DNA of 64,000 bases from assembly GCA_039034015.1 (NCBI GenBank), contig JBCCBM010000010.1:62001-126000 (forward strand), read 5' to 3'. A model generated the notes under the pieces. It saw only the letters and a program-made list of their open reading frames with translations. It was not told the DNA's origin and did no database searches. The position numbers and the translations under genes were made by a program. The stretch is from Acuticoccus sp039034015. GTDB lineage: Bacteria > Pseudomonadota > Alphaproteobacteria > Rhizobiales > Amorphaceae. Positions 6,983 to 15,589 of this stretch are shown piece after piece. Numbering within the stretch: the first letter of the stretch is position 1; every line of letters starts with the position of its first letter.

Positions 6983-8859
6983 GGCGCGCCCTTTTGGCCC
7001 TCACCGTCACCGTGTTGGCCGTGCCAACGGCCGCTGAGGCCGAGGATGGGGTGCTGGCCAAGGTGCGCCGGGCGATGGGTCTTGCGCCGCCGGGGCCGGT
7101 GATGCTGCTGCCCGCGCCCTCCGCCGCCGCGTTTTCCGAGCGGGCAAGTGTTGCGGCTCCGCCGCGCCCCAGCGCCCGGCCGGTTGGCGCGCCCACCCGG
7201 CCCGCCGCGCTCAAACCCCGCGCGCCGGCCGCTGTGCGCGTGGCCGCCCCAACGCCACTGCGCCGGCCTGAGGGCCCCCTCGCCCGCCCTGTCACGCTCC
7301 CCGCGCGCACCGGCGTTCTCGCCAACTCGGCGGATGCCGCGCCGCCACCCACCGTCCCCCGCCCCGCAGCGCCCGCCCGCGCGCTGCGTGAAACGGCGCA
7401 AAACACGGTCCTCACCGGCTCCACCCCGCCGGTGGGCGAAACCGTCGACGAGGCGCGCGCCATCGCCGCTGTCGACCTGCCCCAGACGCCTGCAGCCCCC
7501 GTTGAGGCGCCCGCACCGGCCCCGTCGGCTGCCCCTCTTGAGGCCGCTTCGGGGGACGCGCAGACACCGGCGGCCCCCCCTTTGGAGCCCCAATCGGAAC
7601 CCGGTGTGGCCGCTGAACCGGGCGTGCGGCCCGCCGCAGCCGAGCCCCAAAACGAACCGGCGCCGCCCGTGCGCGCGGCAGAGGCGCCCGCGGCAGAGCC
7701 ACAGCGCCCCGTCCGCCCGCGCACAGGCCTTCGCCAGCTGACGCGAACCCTCAGCGCGCTGCAAGATGACATTGCCCGCGGTGCGGGCGCGGCGGTGGAC
7801 GCACAAGTGGTTCTGGCGCGCCGCATTGCCGACGAACTTGCCGCCATGAGCCCGGAGGAGCGCAGCACCCGCGACAACGCTCGCGCGCTCTTGTTCTTTG
7901 CCCTTTCCGGCGGGTCGCCCACCGTGGTGCGCGCCGCGCTCGACGGCGCCGAACCGCCCGCCCCGCTGGACGCGTTCCTGCGTGGCGCCCTTGCCTACGT
8001 GGAAGGCCGGCAGGCGGACGCGCTGCGCCACTTTGCGGGCCTCGACCTTCGCGATCTGCCCCACGTGGCACGGGGGCCGGCGTACCTTGCACTTGCCGCG
8101 CTCACCGTGGAGGACGACGCGGTGCGCGCCCTCGCCTTCCTGGATGATGCGCGCCACGCAGCGCCCGGCACGCTCATCGAAGAGGCAGCGCTCCGCCGCT
8201 CCGTCCTTCTCACCGCCGAGCTCAACGACACCGCGCGCTTCAAGGACGCGGTGGAGCGCTACCTTCGAAAGTTCCGCACCTCGGTCTACGCCGGCAACTT
8301 TCGCCGGCGGCTTGGCGGCGCGCTCACCCGCATGGCGTTCCTCGACGATGCGGAGGCCTTTCAAAAGCTTGAGGACATTTTGGGCGTGATGCCCGCCGAC
8401 GGTCAGCGTGAGATCTACCTTGATCTTGCCCGCACGGCGGTGGAGAGCGGCCGGCCCGAGGTGGGCGCCAAGGCCGCCGAACGGGCAGCCGCCCTTGCGG
8501 AAGGCGACACGCTTGATGCCCGACGTGCCTCGCTCTACTCCGCCGCGGCCGCCGTGGTGGACCCCGCACGCGGGGACGATGCGATTGTGGCGCTGCGCGA
8601 TCTTGGCGAGGCGGCCTTGCCGGAAACGGACGATGCGCTGCGCCTTGCGGCCCTGCGGCTCGGCGAGACGGTGGCGGACCTTCCCCAGCCGCTGCCGCCG
8701 CGGCGCCTTTTGGACACCGACATCCCCGAGGCGCTTGGCGCGCTGGGTGTGCCGGAGGGGGCGGACGCGCTGTTGCCGCCGCCCGAACCCCTTGAGATCG
8801 AAGCGCGGGTGAATGCTGCGCTCGCCACCATCGACACCATTTTGGAGGGCGCCCAATGA
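6979..8859 (+). CDS. motC: Periplasmic motility protein MotC
   Basis: MotC is a periplasmic protein of rhizobial motility systems that supports MotB function. The assignment rests on order (motB-motC-fliK, as in Sinorhizobium) and architecture. A GTG start overlaps the motB stop. It is followed by a signal peptide (RRALLALTVTVLAVPTAAEA), a Pro/Ala-rich low-complexity stretch to about residue 250, and a helical, repeat-like C-terminal domain (about 255-626) rich in FALSGGSPTVV- and AYLALAALTVEDD-type helices. At 626 residues it is much longer than Sinorhizobium MotC, mostly owing to the low-complexity region. It ends in an ATGA overlap with fliK. Confidence 0.8.
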   Translation: MRRALLALTVTVLAVPTAAEAEDGVLAKVRRAMGLAPPGPVMLLPAPSAAAFSERASVAAPPRPSARPVGAPTRPAALKPRAPAAVRVAAPTPLRRPEGPLARPVTLPARTGVLANSADAAPPPTVPRPAAPARALRETAQNTVLTGSTPPVGETVDEARAIAAVDLPQTPAAPVEAPAPAPSAAPLEAASGDAQTPAAPPLEPQSEPGVAAEPGVRPAAAEPQNEPAPPVRAAEAPAAEPQRPVRPRTGLRQLTRTLSALQDDIARGAGAAVDAQVVLARRIADELAAMSPEERSTRDNARALLFFALSGGSPTVVRAALDGAEPPAPLDAFLRGALAYVEGRQADALRHFAGLDLRDLPHVARGPAYLALAALTVEDDAVRALAFLDDARHAAPGTLIEEAALRRSVLLTAELNDTARFKDAVERYLRKFRTSVYAGNFRRRLGGALTRMAFLDDAEAFQKLEDILGVMPADGQREIYLDLARTAVESGRPEVGAKAAERAAALAEGDTLDARRASLYSAAAAVVDPARGDDAIVALRDLGEAALPETDDALRLAALRLGETVADLPQPLPPRRLLDTDIPEALGALGVPEGADALLPPPEPLEIEARVNAALATIDTILEGAQ

Positions 8860-10256
8860 CTGCCGGTCCCACCCCAACGCCACTTCCCGTGCCGGCTGCA
8901 GCCGCAGCGCCGCCCGCGGTGCCGGGCCGCGCGCTCCCAAAGCCCGGCCTTGAGGACGCGTTCGCCGATCTCCTCAAATCCTTTCGCGCCGGTGTCGGCG
9001 TTGGCGCGGGCGAAACCCCGCCGAACGCCCCATCGGAGGGCAACGGCGACACGCCCGCCGACGGCGATGAGGGCCCCCTCGCCCACGCCCGCACCGTGGC
9101 CCATGTCTTCCAGGGCGGGCTGATTGAAGTGTCTTCATCCTCTGGGGCAGCGCCCGTGCCGGCCGGGCTGATGCACCAGCCTGGCGCGCGCTCCGGGCCG
9201 GTGCCCGGCGCACCCGGACCGCAAGCCGCGCCGACACCCTTGCCGGACGCTGCCCAGTCCGATGGCGAGCACGTGCCGGTGGCGGCGGACGGCGACCGGC
9301 CGCCGATCCACCATCCCGGGCCGGACACGCCGCCCACGGTGCCCGCCCCGCCCACAAAGGCGCCCCCCTCTGAAACCAGCCAGACGCCGACCCTCGTTGG
9401 CGGTGTGCCCGACCGATGGACCGGCGGCGCCGAGCTTGGCGTTCAGCCCCAGCCGCCCGTCGCCGGGCCGCCTCAGGGTGGCGAACCGCTGCCGCCATTG
9501 GAGAACCCGCTCACCCTTGCGCCGCGCACCGGCGCCGCACTCCCCCAGGCAGCGGAGCCGGCGGACACGGCGCACACCGCGGCCCAAGCCGTCATCAGTG
9601 CGGTGGCGGATGCGCTTGAAAAACCGCGCGCTGGCGCCCCCGCCGCTGCCCCCGCCGCCGCCCAGACGCTGCCCACCATCGCGCGTCAGGGGCCGGAGCC
9701 GGAGCAACCGCGCAACGCAGCGCTTCAACACAATGGCGAGGCCCGCGGCCGCGGCGCGCCGATGCCCGTTGCCACCGCGCCCCTCGTTCCGGTGAACCCG
9801 GCCGAGGCATTGGTGCGCGTTGTGCGGACCGAAACCCACCTGCCGCCTGTCCAGCGCGCCTTGCCGACGAGCCTTGCAACGCCGCTCGCCGATGCGCCGG
9901 CGCAGGAGGCCCCGCCCAAGCCGAGCTTCTCCGCCATCGCCCCGCAGCTGAAGGCCGCCCTTGAGGCCGCACGCGCCGAAAGCGAGCCGCGGCTCCCAAC
10001 CCCGGCCGCCCAAAGCACGGCCGCTGCCCAAAAGGTCAACTACCCGGTCAAACTGGTGGAACTGTCACTCCAGCCCGCATCGCTCGGGACGATCGCCATC
10101 ACCATGCGCCTGTCGGGCACCGGGCTTCGCCTCAGCGTGACCGCCTCAAACCGCGAGACGGTGGAAGCGCTGCGCGACGACCGCGGCGCGCTGGGCGACC
10201 TCTTGGCGGAAGCCGGCTACGAGGCGAGCGAGATCAACATTGCCCACCGTCCGTAG
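8856..10256 (+). CDS. fliK: Flagellar hook-length control protein FliK (rhizobial MotD)
   Basis: Measures hook length and switches the export apparatus from hook to filament subunits. Only the C-terminal Flg_hook domain is conserved, about residues 393-466 (KVNYPVKLVELSLQPASLGT, LSVTASNRETVEALRDD). It has the leucine-rich substrate-switch segment and ends LLAEAGYEASEINI. The first 390 residues are Pro/Ala/Gly-rich and poorly ordered, as expected for the molecular-ruler part. The ATG overlaps the motC stop (ATGA). It is the last gene of the rightward motility run and converges on the LAB_N gene. Confidence 0.88.
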   Translation: MTAGPTPTPLPVPAAAAAPPAVPGRALPKPGLEDAFADLLKSFRAGVGVGAGETPPNAPSEGNGDTPADGDEGPLAHARTVAHVFQGGLIEVSSSSGAAPVPAGLMHQPGARSGPVPGAPGPQAAPTPLPDAAQSDGEHVPVAADGDRPPIHHPGPDTPPTVPAPPTKAPPSETSQTPTLVGGVPDRWTGGAELGVQPQPPVAGPPQGGEPLPPLENPLTLAPRTGAALPQAAEPADTAHTAAQAVISAVADALEKPRAGAPAAAPAAAQTLPTIARQGPEPEQPRNAALQHNGEARGRGAPMPVATAPLVPVNPAEALVRVVRTETHLPPVQRALPTSLATPLADAPAQEAPPKPSFSAIAPQLKAALEAARAESEPRLPTPAAQSTAAAQKVNYPVKLVELSLQPASLGTIAITMRLSGTGLRLSVTASNRETVEALRDDRGALGDLLAEAGYEASEINIAHRP

Positions 10257-10268
10257 GAGGGCGGCGCC

Positions 10269-10592
10269 TTAGGTGGTGTTGGCAAGGGCGCTGCGGCGCT
10301 CACGGAAAATGAGCCAAAGGTTGCGGGCGTAGATGAAGAGGCCCGCACCTTGGCCGGCGATGAAAACAGGGTCCTGGCGGTAGAGCGCGTAGACAAACAG
10401 GATTGAGCCGCCGGCGATGGAGAAAAACCAAAACGCAATCGGCACCACGGAGCGGCCCGCCCGCTCCGAGGCGATCCACTGGATGAGGAAGCGGGCGGAA
10501 AACATGGCCTGGGCCGCAAAGCCGATCGCCACCCACACATCGAACTGGGCAACGAAGACGTTGTAGAACCACGCGCCGAGCGCCTCAGCCAT
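10269..10592 (-). CDS. LAB_N-domain small membrane protein
   Basis: A 107-residue integral membrane protein of the lipid-A-disaccharide synthase N-terminal domain (LAB_N) type. Diagnostic is the stretch AMFSARFLIQWIASERAGRS followed by VPIAFWFFSIAGGSILFVYA and the end GLFIYARNLWLIFRER. Three hydrophobic helices are visible. Despite the domain name it lacks the catalytic part of LpxB. Such proteins are found beside polyprenyl-phosphate glycosyltransferases, where a role in membrane handling of the lipid-linked sugar is suspected. The start at 10592 overlaps the GT2 gene by 8 bases, so the two are coupled. Confidence 0.88.
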   Translation of the reverse strand: MAEALGAWFYNVFVAQFDVWVAIGFAAQAMFSARFLIQWIASERAGRSVVPIAFWFFSIAGGSILFVYALYRQDPVFIAGQGAGLFIYARNLWLIFRERRSALANTT

Positions 10593-11331
10593 CGATGAGT
10601 TCCGAGACTTCGTCCGCCACGGGGCGCGTTGCGCTGCGCCGGCGCAGCCACCACACGCCCAAAAGGTCGGGAACGCCCACCAGCGCGCGGTCGAGCACCC
10701 CATACTTGGAGCGGCCGGAGGTGCGCGGCCGGTCCGCCACCGCCACGTGGGCAATCTGCCACCCCTCCCGCAGGAAGAGCGCGGGGAAAAAGCGGTGGTT
10801 GTTGTCAAAGAATGGCAGCAACAGATAGGCGTCGCGCCGCATCGCCTTCAGGCCGCACGCGGTGTCGCGCGTGTCATCGGCGAGCATCGCGCGGCGGATG
10901 CGGTTGGCAACGCGCGAGACCAGCTTTTTGACAATGCCATCGTGCCGGCGATTGCGCTGGCCGGCGACAAGCCCGACCGCCGGGTCGGCAATCAGCGGCG
11001 CCACAAGGTCTTGCAGGAAGGCGGGGTCGTTTTGCCCATCGCCGTCGATGGTGACCAAAATATCGCCCCGGGCGGCGAGCGCGCCGGCGCGGATCGCGCG
11101 GGACTTGCCGCCAGGCACGGTGTGGCGCAGGACGCGCACGCTGGCGACGCCGGCAGCTGCGGCGGCATCAGCGGTGCCATCGGTGGAGCCATCGTCCACC
11201 ACAATCATCTCGAAGGGGGCGGTGAGCGGGCCGCTGGACACCTCGGCGAGGACGGCGGCGATGGCGCCCACCTCATCGCGCGCGGGGATCACGATGCTGA
11301 TGAGCGGGCGACGGGCACTGGGGTCGAGCAT
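10585..11331 (-). CDS. Family 2 glycosyltransferase, polyprenyl-phosphate sugar synthase type
   Basis: Probable cytoplasmic-face enzyme that loads a sugar from a nucleotide donor onto polyprenyl phosphate (DPM1/ArnC-like). The 248-residue GT-A fold shows the nucleotide-binding motif VVDDGSTDGT (about residues 44-53) and the metal-binding DxD-like IDGDGQND (about 95-102), plus a typical DDTRDTACGLKAMRRDAY stretch. It lacks the C-terminal membrane helices of ArnC, and the neighbouring LAB_N protein may supply the membrane part. Its product would be the donor for the GT39 enzyme encoded upstream in the same direction. ATG 11331 is chosen because the longer frame upstream has no family features. 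Confidence 0.9.
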   Translation of the reverse strand: MLDPSARRPLISIVIPARDEVGAIAAVLAEVSSGPLTAPFEMIVVDDGSTDGTADAAAAAGVASVRVLRHTVPGGKSRAIRAGALAARGDILVTIDGDGQNDPAFLQDLVAPLIADPAVGLVAGQRNRRHDGIVKKLVSRVANRIRRAMLADDTRDTACGLKAMRRDAYLLLPFFDNNHRFFPALFLREGWQIAHVAVADRPRTSGRSKYGVLDRALVGVPDLLGVWWLRRRSATRPVADEVSELIDG

Positions 11332-11394
11332 GGCACTTCCCGATAACGCGCCCGGCACACGAGGGCGCACGGCGCCTGGATACACGCACCGCCC

Positions 11395-11440
11395 GCGGCC
11401 CCACAAGCTGGCGGGCCGCGCCGCCCCACAACGGCGGCGC
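11395..11440 (-). other. Two adjacent GC-rich hairpins between GT39 and GT2 genes
   Basis: GCGGCCC (11395-11401) pairs with GGGCCGC (11413-11419), and GCGCCGCC (11418-11425) pairs with GGCGGCGC (11433-11440) around a CCACAAC loop. The two share two bases, so they are alternatives or slightly shortened neighbours. No T-run follows. They may act as an intercistronic processing or attenuation element in the 143-base gap. Confidence 0.4.
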
Positions 11441-11474
11441 TTTCTGGAACGCTGCGACCGCGCCGCAACAAGCC

Positions 11475-13145
11475 TTACCCCTCCGCCCGCACATAAAGGG
11501 TAAGGACGATGGGGTCGCCCTTGGAAATGTTGAACCCGTCCACGGTGCCAGCCTTGCGCAGCGAAAGGCCCGCCTCGGCAGCGGCCGCCTCCACCGCCGC
11601 AACGGCGCGGGCGCGAACGGCAATCACGGTGCATTGCGACGCGGCAATCGCAACGGCGGCCTCAGGGGTTGCAAGGGCCGTGTCCGTGCCGGCCAGAAAG
11701 ATCATGGAGGGTTCGTTGAACCCGCCGACGCTGGCAAGGCGCGGTGCGGGGCATGGGCTGACGCTCCCCACGGCCTCCACCAGGCGCGGCGAGACCCACA
11801 CGGGCCCCAGCGCCGGCAGCGCAATCCCCCAAACGGCCGTTTGCGCAACGACCGCGCCCACAACCGTCATCCCCACCACCGCGCGGGACAAGAAGGGCCA
11901 CCCCCGCAGGATCAAAAGCCCCGCGGAGAGGGTGAACACCGCTGCAAACGCCAGAAGCGCGGCGGCTGGCCCCACCGGCGCCTCGGCGATGAGGGCAGCG
12001 CTTTGGGGGCCAATGTCAGCCAGCGCACCAAGGACGAAGGGCGCTGCAATGAGGATCACCACGGGCGCCAGCGCAATGTGGATGGCGGCCAGGATGCGCA
12101 GCGCCTTCGGCACCGTTTCGTGGGCAAGCGTCCAGCAGGCGGCCATCGCGAGCGCCGGGATCATGGGGAGTGTGTAGTGGGGGAGCTTTGTGGGTGTGAG
12201 TTCAAAGACGATCCAGGCCGGCAGCGCCCAGGCGAGCGCAAAGACAATCGCATCGTCCGCCCGCCGGCGCCACACGCGCCACGCCGCCGCAATCACGAAC
12301 CCCGCCAGCGGCCACGCAACCCCAGCGAAAAAGCCGATGTGGGTGAGGGGCGGCGCGCCGTGGCCCTCCTGCCCGGTGGTGGCCTTGCCCAAAAAGTCGA
12401 CACCCACGGCGGCGGCGAAGAAGGCGCCGTCCGTCACAACGTAAATGGCAATATACCAAGGCAGGCAAATGGCCGCCGCGAGGGGCACGCCGATGAGCGG
12501 CATCAGCCGGCGGTGGAGCCCCCGCCAACGCCACAGGGCGAGCGCGGCGAGCGTCAGCCCGCACACCATCGGCGCGATGGGACCTTTGACCAAGATCCCG
12601 AGCCCGAGGGCGGCCCAAAAGAGAAGCGCCATCGACGGATTGCGCCGCTCGGCAAGCCACAGGCGCGCAAGGGCCCCCTGGGCGAAGAAGATTGTGGCGC
12701 ACAAGACGGCGTCGGTTTTGGCAAGCCGCGCCTCAACGCCCAAGATGATGGTGGCGCCAAAGAGCGCGCCGACGGTGAGCGCAAGGCGCCAGGAGAGGAA
12801 CGCGCGGGCGGCGAAGATGGCGCCGAGCAGCGCCACCATCGCGCCGAAGAGCGACGGCAGGCGGTAGACCCAGAGCGGCGCGCCCGGGGTGCCGTCCACC
12901 AGCGTCACCGCGCCGGCTTGGAGCCAGTGGATGCCGACGGGCTTTTTGTGGCGGGGGCCGTCCTGGAAGCGGATGCGAATGAAATCGCCCGTTTCCAGCA
13001 TCTGTTTGGTGGCTTGGGTGTAGCGCGGCTCATCCCGGTCGATGGGCGGCACACCCGCTTGGCCGGGCAGAAAGCTGAGCGCCACCGCAACGCACAGCAG
13101 CACGAAGAGGACGACGCCGCCGCGCCGCTCAGTGGTCTCCGTCAT
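11475..13145 (-). CDS. ArnT-like family 39 glycosyltransferase
   Basis: Integral membrane enzyme of the PMT/ArnT superfamily, which transfers a sugar from a polyprenyl-phosphate donor to an acceptor on the periplasmic side (lipid A in ArnT). The 556-residue product starts with a membrane helix. It then has the catalytic loop DRDEPRYTQATKQMLETGD (about residues 36-54) with the conserved acidic pair, then HKKPVGIHWLQAG, and around a dozen hydrophobic helices. A short periplasmic domain closes the protein. With the GT2 and LAB_N genes downstream it forms a self-contained donor-making and donor-using set. The acceptor here is unknown. The start lies 12 bases after the tolC-family stop, suggesting read-through from that gene. 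Confidence 0.88.
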   Translation of the reverse strand: MTETTERRGGVVLFVLLCVAVALSFLPGQAGVPPIDRDEPRYTQATKQMLETGDFIRIRFQDGPRHKKPVGIHWLQAGAVTLVDGTPGAPLWVYRLPSLFGAMVALLGAIFAARAFLSWRLALTVGALFGATIILGVEARLAKTDAVLCATIFFAQGALARLWLAERRNPSMALLFWAALGLGILVKGPIAPMVCGLTLAALALWRWRGLHRRLMPLIGVPLAAAICLPWYIAIYVVTDGAFFAAAVGVDFLGKATTGQEGHGAPPLTHIGFFAGVAWPLAGFVIAAAWRVWRRRADDAIVFALAWALPAWIVFELTPTKLPHYTLPMIPALAMAACWTLAHETVPKALRILAAIHIALAPVVILIAAPFVLGALADIGPQSAALIAEAPVGPAAALLAFAAVFTLSAGLLILRGWPFLSRAVVGMTVVGAVVAQTAVWGIALPALGPVWVSPRLVEAVGSVSPCPAPRLASVGGFNEPSMIFLAGTDTALATPEAAVAIAASQCTVIAVRARAVAAVEAAAAEAGLSLRKAGTVDGFNISKGDPIVLTLYVRAEG

Positions 13146-13157
13146 GGGCGAGGCTGT

Positions 13158-14519
13158 CTAGCGGCCGTCGGGTGTGCGCAGGCCAAACCATTTGTCGCGC
13201 ACAGCGTCGGCATGCTCCTTGGGCTCGTAAAGCGCCACGTGGAGGCCGAGGCGTTCGGCGCTGAGGCGGCCGATGGCGGAGAGGAGCGTGTAGGCGGCAA
13301 CGCTGCGGTCCCGCTCGGCGGCAACGAGGGTGACTTGCGAGGAGATGAGCTCGGACTGGGCGTCCAGCACATCGAGCGTGGTGCGCTGGCCGACCCGCTG
13401 CTCTTCGATAACGCCGCGGAGCGCCAGTTGGGCTGCAAACACCCCGGTGCGGGCGGCCTGGATGGAGCGCACCGCCGACTGGTAGCGCGCCCAGGAGGCG
13501 ACCGTGAAGCGGCGCACCTCATCGCGCGTCACATCCACCTGGATGCGCGCGGTGCCCAGCGCCTCTTTGGCTTGGCGCACCTGCGCGGACACCCGGCCGC
13601 CTTGGTAAATCGGCACCGAGAGATCGAGCCGGACGGAGGCCGAATCGCTTTGCTGGACACCATTGCCGGCGTTGAAGGTGCTGGCAGCCTCACCCGTCAG
13701 CTCGAGCGTTGGCAAGAGTTGGCCCTCGGTGGAGGCGACGGAGAAGATGTTTTGGTCGATGGTGTGGAGGCCGGCGAGGATCGCGGGGTGGTGGTTTTGC
13801 CCAATGTCGAGCGCGGCGGCGAGCGAGGGGGGGATGAAGCGCGCGTCGCGCACATCGTTGCGCAGGGATTTGGCCTTCATGCCCGTGAATTCGCGGTAGA
13901 TCGCGCCGGCGGTTGCAAGATCGGCGACGGCAACGTTCAGCAGCGATTGCGCGGAGGCCTGGCGCGCTTCGGCCTGGCTGATGTCGGTACGGGTGCCCTC
14001 GCCCACCTCAAACCGGTCGCGCGCGGCGCGCACCTGCTCGCCCAAGAACGAGACATCGTTGCGGCGCAGGCCAACGATTTGGCCGTTCGCAATCACGTCG
14101 AAAAAGCTTTCGGCGGTGCTGAGGAGGATGTTTTGCTCGGTGTTGGAGAGCGCCTCGCGCTGGGCGCGCACGGCAGCCTCGGCAGCGCGAATGTTGTTGC
14201 GGGTTTGAAACCCGCGGAAGAGCGGCTGGGTGAGGGCCACCGACACCGTTGTGGGGGCCGCCCGCGTGCCGCCGTTGCGCGCGGCAAGGTTTCGCGTGGT
14301 TTCAAACGATTGGCGAAGGTTGGCAAACAGCGTCGGCCGGTTGCCGGAGCGGGCAATGGCAATGCCCTCGTCCGTCTCGCGCAATTGGGAGCGGGCAACG
14401 TTCAGCTGCGGGTTTTTGCTGTAGGCGGCGGAGAAGGAGGCCGACAGCGTTTGGGCGCTGGCCGGCTGTGCGAAGGCGGCGGTGGCGGCGATCAGGAACG
14501 CGCGTTGCCAGGGTGTCAT
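13158..14519 (-). CDS. tolC: TolC-family outer membrane efflux/secretion channel
   Basis: Outer membrane channel that docks with type I secretion or RND pumps. The 453-residue length is normal. It has a signal peptide (WQRAFLIAATAAFAQPASAQ) and the internally duplicated outer-membrane-efflux repeats, seen as SFSAAYSKNPQLNVARSQL and LDIGQNHHPAILAGLHTI, with long helical segments and VPIYQGGRVSAQVRQAKEAL in the second half. In many Rhizobiales it follows pcm and precedes popZ-valS. Here pcm is upstream as expected, but the GT39 gene replaces popZ. It is a possible exit route for the GH5 protein at 15590, which has no signal peptide. That link is inference. Confidence 0.9.
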   Translation of the reverse strand: MTPWQRAFLIAATAAFAQPASAQTLSASFSAAYSKNPQLNVARSQLRETDEGIAIARSGNRPTLFANLRQSFETTRNLAARNGGTRAAPTTVSVALTQPLFRGFQTRNNIRAAEAAVRAQREALSNTEQNILLSTAESFFDVIANGQIVGLRRNDVSFLGEQVRAARDRFEVGEGTRTDISQAEARQASAQSLLNVAVADLATAGAIYREFTGMKAKSLRNDVRDARFIPPSLAAALDIGQNHHPAILAGLHTIDQNIFSVASTEGQLLPTLELTGEAASTFNAGNGVQQSDSASVRLDLSVPIYQGGRVSAQVRQAKEALGTARIQVDVTRDEVRRFTVASWARYQSAVRSIQAARTGVFAAQLALRGVIEEQRVGQRTTLDVLDAQSELISSQVTLVAAERDRSVAAYTLLSAIGRLSAERLGLHVALYEPKEHADAVRDKWFGLRTPDGR

Positions 14520-14670
14520 CGCCGCAGACCTCGTACCGTTGTGCTGGCACGTTTACTAACGGCTAACCCTGTTATCCCCAACGGGCGGCAAGCGCTCGGC
14601 GGGGTTCACGGGCATCTGGTTGCGCGTCTTGTCGCATTTGCGCAACGGCGCGACGCGGGGCCGCAGGGGC

Positions 14671-15345
14671 TTAAAAGACGAAGCTCGGCTCGGGGACAAA
14701 CCCTGGCAACAGATCGGCCGCCGCGTTGAACACTGTCCGGTGGGAGACGCCATGGGGCCCGCGCTCATAGACCTTGGCGCGGCCGGCCAGGCTGCGACCC
14801 TCTACCGTGATGAGCCGGCCGCCTTCCTTTAACTGGTCGATGAGCGCGGTTGGCGTCACATCGATGGCGCCATCAATGAGGGTGATGTCGTAGGGCCCTT
14901 CGGCGGCGTACCCGTCTTGCAAGGGGCCGGTCACGACCGAGACGTTAAACACCTCTTGGGCCTCAAGGGTGGCGGTGGCCTCTTCAGCCAGCTGCTCGTC
15001 ACACTCCAGCGCAATCACCGAATCGGCAAGGCACCCGATGAGGGCGGCTGAATAACCGGTGCCAGCGCCGACCAGAAGCACCACATCATCCTCGCCAATG
15101 TGGGCGAGCTGGAGGAGGCGGGCGAGGACCGCCGGGCGCGTCATGGCGCGGACGGGGCGGCCGGTGGGGTCCACGGCAATGGGGATCGCCTCGTCGGAAT
15201 ACGCGATGCCGCGGAAGGGCTTTGGGACGTAGCGTTCACGGGGGATCGCGAGGAACGCGTCTTGGACCCGGTGGTCCGTCACATCGAAGGTGCGCAGCTG
15301 GTTGTTGACCATGCGTGTGCGCAGGACCGACGCTTCTTCACCCAT
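14671..15345 (-). CDS. pcm: Protein-L-isoaspartate O-methyltransferase-like protein
   Basis: SAM-dependent enzyme of the PCMT family, which methylates isoaspartyl residues to start their repair. The 224-residue product shows the Rossmann SAM motif VVLLVGAGTGYSAALIGCLA (about residues 77-96), the upstream region TRPAVLARLLQLAHIGEDD and the post-motif DITLIDGAI. The rhizobial form normally has a shortened C-terminus and GAGTGY in place of GTGSGY, as here. The first residues MGEEASVLRTRMVNNQLRTFDV fit the family, so the ATG at 15345 is kept. It lies between tRNA-Cys and tolC in the same direction, and pcm-tolC is a conserved pair. Confidence 0.9.
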   Translation of the reverse strand: MGEEASVLRTRMVNNQLRTFDVTDHRVQDAFLAIPRERYVPKPFRGIAYSDEAIPIAVDPTGRPVRAMTRPAVLARLLQLAHIGEDDVVLLVGAGTGYSAALIGCLADSVIALECDEQLAEEATATLEAQEVFNVSVVTGPLQDGYAAEGPYDITLIDGAIDVTPTALIDQLKEGGRLITVEGRSLAGRAKVYERGPHGVSHRTVFNAAADLLPGFVPEPSFVF

Positions 15346-15407
15346 CGTATGCCCCTCGATTTATGGCCCGGTGGATGCCGCCGTTGGGGCGCGGGCTGGG
15401 ATCGTGT

Positions 15408-15481
15408 TGGAGGCGACGGCCGGAATCGAACCGGCGTACACGGATTTGCAGTCCGCTGCGTAACCACTCCGCCACGTCGCC
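15408..15481 (-). tRNA. tRNA-Cys (GCA)
   Basis: A complete cloverleaf reads on the minus strand. The acceptor stem is GGCGACG/CGTCGCC, the anticodon stem GGACT-GCA-AATCC, and the T arm GCCGG-TTCGATT-CCGGC. The discriminator U and an encoded CCA end close the gene. U73 is the identity base of cysteine tRNA. Confidence 0.97.
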
Positions 15482-15589
15482 GCAGCCCCGAGATACGCCA
15501 ACTGTCGCGCCCCTTCAAGGAGAGACACCGTTGCAATGGGCCATGGGCCCCGCCATGAACAAGGCCGACCCGCCGTGGAGAGCCTTGCC

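Noticed and set aside
6955..8940. 661-codon minus-strand frame opposite motC
   Set aside because: Shadow frame of a Pro/Ala-rich GC-skewed gene. motC has coupled starts and a signal peptide.
14553..14567. CtrA-like sequence TTACTAACGGCTAAC upstream of tolC
   Set aside because: The second half-site is out of register and the first is not TTAA, so it does not fit TTAA-N7-TTAA.
11634..14729. A 1031-codon open frame on the plus strand
   Set aside because: It lies antisense to the well-supported GT39 and tolC genes. The Gly/Arg/His-rich translation is typical of shadow frames in GC-rich DNA.
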